This document shows positions 34,401 to 41,881 of a DNA stretch of 41,881 nt, one piece after another. The DNA comes from Hyphochytrium catenoides (lineage: Eukaryota; Sar; Hyphochytriomycetes; Hyphochytriales; Hyphochytriaceae): positions 1 to 41,881 of the forward strand of contig FLMG01002581.1 of NCBI GenBank assembly GCA_900088475.1, written 5' to 3'. The translations under genes were made by a program, and so were the position numbers. Position 1 is the stretch's first letter, and every line of letters starts with the position of its first letter. The notes under the pieces are model-generated. The model did not search any database. It worked only from the letters and a program-made list of their open reading frames with translations, and had not been told where the DNA came from.

Positions 34401-35237
34401 CGTAGAAAAGAGCGGAGGGCAAGATATAGTGCGAACGGAAGAAAGCAGAAATCAAGAATCAGAAGTGTGGGACGCGATAGTGCTATCGCACTCACAGGCG
34501 GTGCTTTTCTTGAGAAGCGGCTCTTACGGCTTTCACTCGGATGAGCTGCTGCTTCAGTTGGCGGTTTTTCTCTCTTGCTAATTGAAGACTGTGAGCCAGA
34601 GATTGACTGCCCGCTCCTTGAATACCCGGGAGGCCCGGGGCTGGTCCAAACGAAAATTGTTTGGTTCCAGGGTGGACCAAACCTGGATGTGCAATAGGGA
34701 GTCTTCCCTCTTGGTAACAGAGGGCCCGATTAGCTTGACTCTCTAACCTCTGCTGCGAGGCATTTTGAGGCTGCGCACCAGCTGACGAAAGACAAGAGTG
34801 AGAGGTGCCTTCCAAACTATTCACGCAGAACCCTAACCAGAGATAGAGCAAGTTTTCGAAAAGGAAAGCCAGTGAACAGCTGTATGCTTCGTCTGTCCAT
34901 CAGCCAAAGACCAACCTGTATGTTGGCTAAATCTTAGATCATATCCTAATGTGTTTGCTGCTGTATGAGGAGCCGGAGCGCTCAACAGAGGGTAAGCCCC
35001 GGACATACCATTGAGCACCGCATGGCCAGCCGGATGATTGGCAAGGAATGTTCCTGGCACACCTAAACCTGCCCCATATGTGTAAGAGTAACCTGCCCCT
35101 GCTAGAAGAGGGGTAGGCGGCAAGCCGACACCCATAGCACGTTGGGAAGGTGTAGGAGGATATTGATAACCTGACTGCGAAGATGGTGGTCCGCCATACG
35201 TGAAGCTGACGGGGTGGGACTGTCCGAAAGGGTTCAT
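31422..35237 (-). CDS. Unrecognised 759-residue coiled-coil protein
   Basis: Exons, 5' to 3': 35237-34916, 34781-34496, 34186-34141, 34082-33952, 33852-33594, 33345-33073, 32938-32891, 32731-32540, 32503-32300, 32232-32083, 31974-31849, 31779-31746, 31666-31656, 31619-31422. They sum to 2280 nt and every junction is in phase. The start is ATG with MNPFGQSHPVSF. Residues 1-180 are Pro/Gly/Tyr/Ser-rich and likely disordered. About 180-450 are charged helices with coiled-coil character (LAHSLQLAREKNRQLKQQL; EELDHIISSIERREQLKKE). About 450-759 look globular and helical (MIQIYQGKCVSWL; MANIHIVGSLLYAIVRRQY; LLLGEEVLRPVLRDMG). No membrane segment or signal peptide is seen. A disordered N-terminus, coiled coil and helical C-terminus recalls some nucleoporin or adaptor proteins, but I find no diagnostic motif. 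Exon 13 is an 11-nt microexon. Confidence 0.8.
31656..31666 (-). other. 11-nt microexon in the coiled-coil gene
   Basis: Minus strand reads AATGGAACCAG, preceded by gcttacag and followed by GTAAAC. It enters in phase 1 from AAA G at 31746 and leaves in phase 0 into GCC TCT CTA at 31619, encoding EWNQ. Skipping it would shift the frame. It has the same length and same phase change as the Rictor microexon. It is inferred from splice motifs and phase only. Confidence 0.6.
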
Positions 35238-35935
35238 ACCAAGCTAGAGACCATTTTCCCTATCGGCAAGGCTCAGAGGTGGAGCCATGGGACTCCCGAG
35301 ACCCTATTGGGGTCCTCAAATGAAGGGCTCTAAGAGCAAAGCGACTTGAACGCCTTGATGACATAAATGATATTTGTCCCGAGTCCAAACGTCGACCACC
35401 CTCATCACCGAGCTTGACTCTTATAATCCACTCCTGCCCTTACATACACCTCCCCATTGCCTCTGGCCATTAACACGCTGGACAGAGCTCTAATAAAGAA
35501 GTCTCTGTCTCCATTGTGAAGGTCTCATCAAACAGCAGAGAAACATCAAAAAGACATCACAAGTCGAAGCTCTTAGCAGTGTAACCCTCAAATTAACGGC
35601 TAGGCAGAAGCGCCAACGGCTAGTGATACGAAGCGATCACTGTCATAAACAGAGTCCCAAGCTTCACAGCAGCGGCGATGCTGCTTCCCACTCTGCACTG
35701 GCATAAGAAGCTCATCTGCGTCTCAGGAGAAGGACCGTCGGGGAAACGCTGAGTGGTAGAGAGGAAGAAAAGGGAAGAGACGACCTCCTGCACCTATCGA
35801 TAGCAAAGCTCGTACTTCCATTTGAAATGGTGGTTAGCAGGGGAAGCTAACGGAGCCGAAAGGAGGCACACTCTGGAACGAAAGCCCTTTCCTTCGATAG
35901 TACATGGTGATGGGCATGGTCTCTAGCTAAAAACG
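35238..35935. promoter_or_regulatory. Divergent intergenic region between coiled-coil and TFIIE alpha genes
   Basis: The coiled-coil gene starts at 35237 on the minus strand and TFIIE alpha starts at 35936 on the plus strand. These 700 nt therefore probably serve as a shared divergent promoter with both 5' UTRs. No gene, repeat array or clear TATA box is seen. Confidence 0.5.
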
Positions 35936-38900
35936 ATGTCAGGAATCGTGGAGAAGCTCATCCGCCTTGTGGCTAGGTAAAGTAGTATTTAGCGACATGC
36001 AATCTCTTTTGCCGTACCTCAAACCCTTATCCTTATCAGGGCCTTCTATACGGACGAGGTCATCGTAGTGTTGGATGCCCTCATCCGCGACCGCTTCTTG
36101 AAGGTAAGACTGATCAGGCTAAAAAGAGACTGATCTACTTGTGTAAGGGGCGGAGCGAGGTCTAACCGTCGTTATTATAGGATGACGAGCTTGATGTAGC
36201 ACTCAATCTACAAGGTAAACAGGTGAGAAAACCCCAGCTTGATTCATGGCCTTCCATCTACTGCTCTGCTGAGCCAGCCCCTTTGTCCCGCGCTGAATAG
36301 GTCCGCCAAGTCCTCACAGTCCTGGAGCGTGATAGGCTAGTCTGCAGGTAAATCAAGTCCGAGATAGCAACGGTGGCCATGCATTTCAATCCTTACAGCT
36401 TGCCGGTTCCCCATTGAGCCTTGCTGGAAGTCTGACTTGCCGGTGCATGACGTTCTATCTGCTGATGTAGCGAGCAACTGAATGATCGGCAGTTTGGAGG
36501 GAAGTCCGTGGTGACGTACTACTACATCGACTATAAATACGTCAGGGATGTCATCATGTTCCGCTTGTGGAAGATGAATGAGTTCTTGAAGGTCGGTCAC
36601 CGTAGAGCAGGCCCAGGCAGTGTTCAGAGCTTCGCTTGTCCACTCACGCTCCTTATGCGTTGCTCTCTTCACCTAGCATTTTGAACGACGCTCTTTCCTT
36701 TTTCTCTTGCTAAGGCTTCCGAACTCTATTGACGAACGCTGTGAACTGGTTCGTGATTCCACAGAAACGCGAGAAGGAGGAGATGGTGCGGATAATGTAC
36801 AAATGCCAGAACCCGTCGTGTGGGAGTGAGGTTGGTTGTTGCTGAGGCTTCCTCGCTGCGTCTGTTTGTTACTTCCAGCTGCTCCTGGGTCGTGCTACAA
36901 TATACCTCAGCTCCTCAGCTCCAGCTCGATAGCACGTTCAAGCCCCCGTCTAAACTTGTGATCCTCCATGCCTAACGATCGTAGTGGTCTAGCTGTTCCT
37001 GCTTGTCAAGGTTTGCTTCGCTGACTAACCCTCGTAACCTTATAGTATACGGCGCTTGAAGCTCAGCGTCTGATGGCTGGAAATTATGAGTTTCGCTGTG
37101 GTCATTGTGGGGAGCCTCTGATTGAGGTAGTGATAGAGAGTAGCTCTTCTTACTGAAAATAGTGAACCTCTTGCCAAGCTGAACTCGTGATCAAATGCAG
37201 GATACCAATGACGAGAGGCTGTCACATGTGCAGAAGCTCCAGAGAAAGGTACACTTTCCAGTTGACAACTTCACTACTCTATCGTACTGTTAAAGTTAGG
37301 CAGTTCAATCTTGTGGTGGAGTTACAAGCTGCACTGATGATGCGGATGTTACGTTAGTTGGATATGCAGCTGAACGAACACCGGTCAGAAGATGGCATTT
37401 TGTACCACGAAGGCATTAATGGGCTTCTTAAGCAGATTGCAGATTATCTGAACCAGGGAGGCACTCTTCCAACGTACGGCTTCGCTTACCATTTTCCTAA
37501 GCTGTTAGAATGAACCGGTGCTTCTTTTTTTTCAAATCGGGATGTGCTCACATCATCAAACCCTCCGGCTACTCTTACTAGGAATCTACCAAGTGAGAAT
37601 CGAGATCAGCACATGACAAGCAAAGTTCATAGGGGAGGTGGTGGGGGAGGAGGAGGGAGTGGTGGTGGCGGCGGCGGTGGTGGTGGAGGAGGAGGAATGT
37701 CAGGAGGCGGACCGGCGGGTTCTTATTTATATCCCAAGAATATGATGGTAAGCGCCCTACGCCGCTCTACAGCTCTGCACTTGCTACAGTTGACAGTTCC
37801 CTTGTCCTGGTTCTAGGGCCAAGAAATAGTGATAGAGTTTGAAGGAATCTGGGACCACGGTGAGGAGACGGACCGTGGGTCTTTCCATGGCCTCAAAAGG
37901 AAGAGGGTAAGCATATGACTTCTTGTTGTTTCCTATTCTTCTCAAGCTCCACAATGTGTCCGCCAATAGCATTACTGACTTCCGAGTACTTGCTTTTTGT
38001 CTCGTTCCTCTTGAAAGAAGATTACGCAAAGTCTGAGCCTACTGCGCATCTTAGTGCATCTACCTTTATACCTTTTTTACTTTGTTTGGGGCATATATCC
38101 TTGCCAGTATAGCCTTTTTGTCCCATTTGGTCCTTCATACGGTGCGTGATGCTAACACCGTGCATGTGTTCTCAGATGGAAAATGACGATGTTGATGACC
38201 GAGCTTTGAAGAAAGTGGCCTCCTGGGCAGATGCCTTGAAAGGGGGAACGCCAGTCAATCGTCACGGATTGAGCAACGGCAACGGTGGTACGCATACATT
38301 CCTTATAGCATCAGTTTGTTTCACGGTTGGTCATGTATTTCCTTCATGGGTCACATGGATCAAACAGATGATGGAGAGAGTCTAAAAGGCATACAAACTG
38401 ATGAAGAGTTTCGGGCTGAATTTGATAAGCGCTATAACGCCAAGATTTATGGGAATGGAAGTCCACGACCCTTGATGGGAACCAGGAGCCCACGACCACA
38501 CGTCAGGAGCCCTAGAGCCTCGACGCCGGGGAGTCTACGCAGGGTAACGTAATGCATCTTCAGCTACTCTGTGGTCTTTACTGATTTTGAGATCGGGTGT
38601 GCCTTCCGCGTCTGCTACCAATTTCTGACACGAAGTCCCTCCTGGTTCTATGTTCAGCATGGATACATCGACCTCTCGCAGAATGGCTGGCAGTCAGCCA
38701 TTGAAGCTCATGGTGTCGATTGGGAAGATCCCGAGGGCCCTGAGACGAAAGAGCGACCAGAAGATGCTGTAGATATCTCAGTTTCCGTAGGTGGGCGTAT
38801 GGTCCCTCTAAAGGACGTGACAGAAGAAGATGAGGGACGGATGACGGATCAAGAGTTTCAGGTCAGTTTTAAGAGTTCCCAGGCAGGGCGGGATCACTTG

Positions 38901-39047
38901 GGTAAAGGGAGGGGATTTTGGTCCTGAGAGTACATCGCCACCAAGCTAGCCCAGGATGGCCTGTAGCGGAGAGCAGTGAATGTGTGGTTGGCAATTGTGC
39001 CCTGACCGGTACCGTTATTTCAGGATTATTATGCGCTGATCGGATAG
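35936..39047 (+). CDS. GTF2E1: TFIIE alpha subunit (general transcription factor)
   Basis: Exons: 35936-35976, 36040-36103, 36181-36222, 36301-36347, 36471-36591, 36765-36830, 37046-37126, 37201-37248, 37358-37473, 37582-37747, 37817-37906, 38176-38287, 38368-38543, 38658-38861, 39024-39047. They sum to 1398 nt in phase, giving 465 residues. The N-terminal winged helix reads KLIRLVARAFYTDEVIVVLDAL, close to TFIIE alpha of other eukaryotes. A Y-Y-Y-I-D-Y segment follows, then a zinc ribbon with Cys 119, 124, 145 and 148 (YKCQNPSCGS, FRCGHCGEPL). The C-terminal part has the VSVGGRMVPL segment and an acidic stretch, and ends EFQ-DYYALIG. TFIIE recruits TFIIH and helps open promoters for RNA polymerase II. 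The ATG starts the first conserved helix. A long poly-Gly run sits between ribbon and C-terminus. Confidence 0.93.
37631..37710 (+). repeat. GGN-rich run coding poly-glycine in TFIIE alpha
   Basis: A nearly uninterrupted run of ggt/ggc/gga/ggg codons in exon 10 encodes about 20 glycines broken only by one serine, then MSGGGPAG. Codons vary rather than repeating one triplet, so it is an aged repeat under some amino-acid constraint, not a fresh microsatellite. It lies in the variable linker between zinc ribbon and acidic C-terminus. Confidence 0.85.
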
Positions 39048-39455
39048 TTTTATGCTCCGAGCCTCGGAGCAGCAGACAAGAAAGTGAACGGCTGACTGTA
39101 CGCTGGTCCATGTTCGGGCTCATAACCGATACCTTCAGTCGTCCCCTATGTGGTTTTCCTGACAGCGATTGGAAAGCAAGAAGGCCCCAAGTCTGATGAC
39201 ATATACTCAGATGGCTTCATCTTGAGCGCACAATGACGCCCGAGCCTTACCAACTGCCTGGAGTAAAAGGGCAGCCCATCTGCTCCTGCGTGACTACGGG
39301 TGCCACGCACTACGCTGAGAGCAGCCCATGACAAATCAGAGCGCTTCCTAGAGGTCATCGCTTTTCGTCTCCCGTACCGTGTGAAAGAACTAACGAGCAG
39401 CCACCTCGTGGCAGTTTGTCACCATTTATCATTAGTTTGTGCTACTTCTGACTCT
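39048..39455. other. Intergenic region between convergent TFIIE alpha and DUF1279 genes
   Basis: About 400 nt between two converging stop codons. It should contain both 3' UTRs. No gene or repeat is supported. Confidence 0.5.
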
Positions 39456-41386
39456 TTACACGGGAGAGCCTGTGGTCCGCCCCAAAATCTTAGCGAGTTG
39501 AGGCGCCGCATAACCTGAGAAGACGATAGAGACTGGATAGACCACCGAGGAGAACACCACAGCCCCAGCCCAAGTGCCAAGTACAGTTCCTACAGGACAG
39601 ACAGGGTTTGCTTGTTAGACTACTGGTCGTCGGGCTGCTTGATCGTAGAGTCCAGCAAGTGGGAGGACCCTATACCACTTGGCGAGACCCGACCAATAGA
39701 AGTTGGACTACCGACGAGCCAATGGAAAGAGACTGATAGAGACGAGGGTATTAGGGTAGAGAGAGAGCGTCTACCTACCAACTTTTTCGGCACCCACGGC
39801 TGCCAAAATTTGATCAGCGTCCATACCGTACTGGAGCAGCTCATAAAGTGAGAAAACTACTGTCACTCCCACCAGCCGAGAGCCGAGGAAATACGCCGCA
39901 CCGTACTTGTCCATCATTCGCTTTACCATCTCCGTTCCTTTCTCCAAGAAGGAGCGCACTGGGCTGGAAGGAGGAAGCGATGGCTTCCCTTCAGCCGGCG
40001 TGGGTTCTGGAACGCCCGCCGCAGCTTTCGCAAACCTGGATGGGGGTAAGGTTAGCGTTCTGAGCACAAAGAGAGGTTGCCCTGGGAGATATTCATCGTT
40101 CACATAGTAAAAAGCGCTGAAACCGGCCCTCGGGTACGCCACCTCAGGCTGAGCAAATGTAGGAGTTGAGGATGTGCTTACCGCGGGGACGCAGCCCCAA
40201 AGAGTGCGGTCATCTTGACGTGGGTCAGTTCAGGGACCAGACGAGCTAGACCCGCCGCTGCCGCAACATCAAGGGGAAAACGAATGCGGCGAAGTGGTCG
40301 ACTGATGGCATAGGCGACGGCAAAATCGGTGGAAAATGTAACTCCTGCAGATACAGCAGACATTAGGTTCACTCTGAGAAGAAAGATAGGTGCTCAAACT
40401 TTATAAGACAAGAAGAAACTCAAATATGACAAAGGAGAGAGCCTGAGATACGAAGTTCTTATAGCTTGACGGCGGAGATGAAGTATATGTATCATATGCA
40501 TCCTTCAGGCCGTGGCCAATACGGAATAGAAGGCTACTGCCCAAGACACCGTAGACAAGAGAGATTTGCGACTCTAGAGAAGATGTCCGAAGCAGTGGTG
40601 ATGAGTAGAAAATAGTCAACAAGCAGAGAACAACTGGTGACGAGAAGGAGAAAGATCCCTCTGCTTGTACGTACCAAGAGCTTGAAGCACGGTGTAGGTA
40701 CCATAGATGTTCAGAAGATCCATGCCAATCATGCAGATGATGGATTCCCGGGGGAAGTTACTGAAGGCATAGTTCAGCTGGTCGACCATCACCTTCAGAC
40801 CTCTCCTTCTTGCAAGTTTCTTCTCCTCTTTCACTTTCTCCTCTCTTTTTATGCCTATCTCTTCTTTCACTATCTCTTGTCTTTCCGTACGTAACTCCTT
40901 CTCAGCCTGCCCCACATAAGGTAGCCAACACCGTCAGTGAATGTCCTCGTCAGTTGCTAGTATGGCAGGAGAGACACAGGCAAAAAAGTCACTGCTACCC
41001 CCTGTTCCTTCCCGCTGAGACTCGATACCAGGGAAGAAGGAAAGAAGCTGAAGAAGGTGCCGGGACAGGGTTAAAGAGACTCGATCATCTCAGGACGGTC
41101 ACTTACCTTATCTGGCTCTGGGGTGAGCGAGGATAGATAGCGGAAAGGAGTAGAAGGAAAGACAGATGACCTAGCAGAAGACCTAAAGGCAGGCCGTGAA
41201 AGATCCCTTGGGATTGGTCGTCCAGACCTGGGAAGGACTCGATAAGTACGAAGTAGACCACCAGACTCACATGAAGAAGACGAGATGCAACCTGTTCTCC
41301 AGTCCCACACAAGGGAAACCTTTATGATACGGCGTCCTTGGCCTTGGCAGCTGCCTAAGGCTCATCAAAGAGATGCTTCTCCGCAT
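39456..41386 (-). CDS. DUF1279 (FAM210-like) organelle membrane protein
   Basis: Supported exons, 5' to 3': about 41297-41096, 40906-40675, 40344-40182, 40142-39779, 39589-39456. The frame runs from an Arg/Ser-rich segment (PRDLSRPAFRSSARSSVF, then FRYLSSLT), typical of a mitochondrial or plastid targeting peptide, through a Lys/Glu helix into two related membrane parts. Part 1 contains FPRESIICMIGMDLLNIYG and VTFSTDFAVAYAISRPLRRI. Part 2 contains KYGAAYFLGSRLVGVTVVF, LLQYGMDADQILAAVG and GTVLGTWAGAVVFSSVVYP. KYG...Y..GVD..LL...G is the DUF1279 signature. FAM210 proteins act in mitochondria, and the precise role here is unknown. The start at 41386 (MRRSISLMSLRQ) is tentative because joining it needs a very short intron. 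The join 40182/40142 is off by one base in my model, so one border there is wrong. Confidence 0.7.
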
Positions 41387-41539
41387 CTTGCAGCTCTTCG
41401 TGTCCCCTTAACTAAGAACTATGCCAGTCGATTCCTTGATCAATTGGTGCATCCGACCAAGCTAGAGCGAATGTCAGAATGTACAGCTGAGTCGTCTCGG
41501 TCTACTAGCGCCGCGTGTCTTTCGACTTCGTCCCTTGCG

Positions 41540-41881
41540 ATGGCGAAGCTTACTGAAGGCTGCAGTGCCGTGGGAACACTGCGGGAGGAGCGTCATCTCC
41601 TTCGGCACGTTTGTGCTGATCGTTCTTCCTCGTTACCCTTTGGGCCGGGCCGAGCTGGGCAGATCTTTGGCTCCTTTGTTGCGTCGCCGCTGAGAGAGGG
41701 GAAGCATGGTGAGACTGTTCTTACGCTTTCGAGACCGTAAAGTCGAAGAGATTGCAATAGTTTTGGCGAGGACAGAAGGGGTTATTCTACGGTTTAGAAT
41801 TGAGCTATTCGGAGATGAGATGGATTCTCTGCCATCAGGTCATTGATCGGCTTCTCTCTCGGTTCTCTCTCTCTCTCTCTC
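41540..41881 (+). CDS. 5' part of a plus-strand gene cut by the window end
   Basis: An ATG at 41540 opens MAKLTEGCSAVGTL and runs about 56 codons to a likely 5' splice site (AAGCATG then GTGAGA at 41709). A possible acceptor (ccatcag) precedes 41839. The N-terminus is basic and Ser/Gly-rich (RSSSLPFGPGRAGQIFGSF) with no domain. It would be divergent from the DUF1279 gene, with about 150 nt between starts. The family is not recognised. Confidence 0.45.
41857..41881 (+). repeat. CT dinucleotide microsatellite at window end
   Basis: The last bases are a run of ct repeats continuing past the window edge, following ctctctcggtt. A shorter ct run occurs at about 18042-18058 in Rictor intron sequence. 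It is a simple sequence repeat with no evident function. Confidence 0.9.

Noticed and set aside
31422-35237. Calling the coiled-coil protein Gle1 or Nup54
   Set aside because: The general layout is similar, but I could not find the diagnostic C-terminal Gle1 motifs or FG repeats.
41071-41310. A hydrophobic minus-strand frame resembling a TEX261-like membrane segment (GLPLGLLLGHLSFLLLL)
   Set aside because: The overlapping frame with Arg/Ser-rich leader features joins in phase 0 to the DUF1279 exon at 40906, whereas the hydrophobic frame has no continuation.
1-41881. CRISPR arrays, riboswitches, operons or bacterial-type systems
   Set aside because: No regularly spaced repeats are seen, and the spliced eukaryotic genes rule out an operon reading.

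Overview
The window looks like nuclear DNA of an intron-rich microbial eukaryote. Most genes have many exons. Introns are mostly 50-370 nt with GT-AG ends, intergenic gaps are usually under 1 kb, and genes lie on both strands. The gene set mixes a plant-like Enhancer-of-zeste methyltransferase and a plant-like RING-H2 membrane protein with a Rictor (TORC2) homologue, which is absent from green plants. That argues against a green plant and for a protist, possibly an algal stramenopile or relative. The species cannot be named from the sequence alone.

Layout. 1-3.3 kb: no convincing gene, one diverged direct repeat and one weak S/D- and K-rich minus-strand candidate. 3.3-4.2 kb (+): intronless seven-helix TMEM198-like protein. 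5.3-9.5 kb (+): ABCF1-type translation ATPase, 12 exons, whose charged N-terminal tail is built from five exon-sized repeats. 9.5-10.5 kb: one doubtful minus-strand reading frame. 10.6-16.4 kb (+): E(z) histone H3K27 methyltransferase, 15 exons, with an altered SET active-site motif. 17.0-25.8 kb (-): Rictor, about 26 exons. 26.3-26.7 kb (+): doubtful small gene. 26.9-28.5 kb (-): membrane RING-H2 E3 ligase with one in-frame TGA. 28.5-31.4 kb: gene-poor stretch with a Ty3/gypsy-type RNase H fragment. 31.4-35.2 kb (-): unrecognised 759-residue coiled-coil protein, 14 exons. 35.9-39.0 kb (+): TFIIE alpha, 15 exons, with a poly-glycine tract. 39.5-41.4 kb (-): DUF1279 (FAM210-like) organelle membrane protein. 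41.5 kb to the end (+): first exon of a gene cut by the window edge.

The genes are unrelated housekeeping and regulatory functions (translation, chromatin silencing, TORC2 signalling, ubiquitination, transcription initiation, organelle membrane), so there is no operon logic. Exon models were built by hand from splice motifs and checked for phase. The ABCF, E(z), coiled-coil and TFIIE alpha models close with an exact multiple of three. The Rictor model is phase-consistent except near 21.0 kb and between 18.9 and 19.9 kb. The most unusual points are the NH-to-NY change in the E(z) SET domain, the exon-by-exon repeat array in ABCF1, two 11-nt microexons with the same phase behaviour in two neighbouring genes, and the in-frame TGA in the RING gene.
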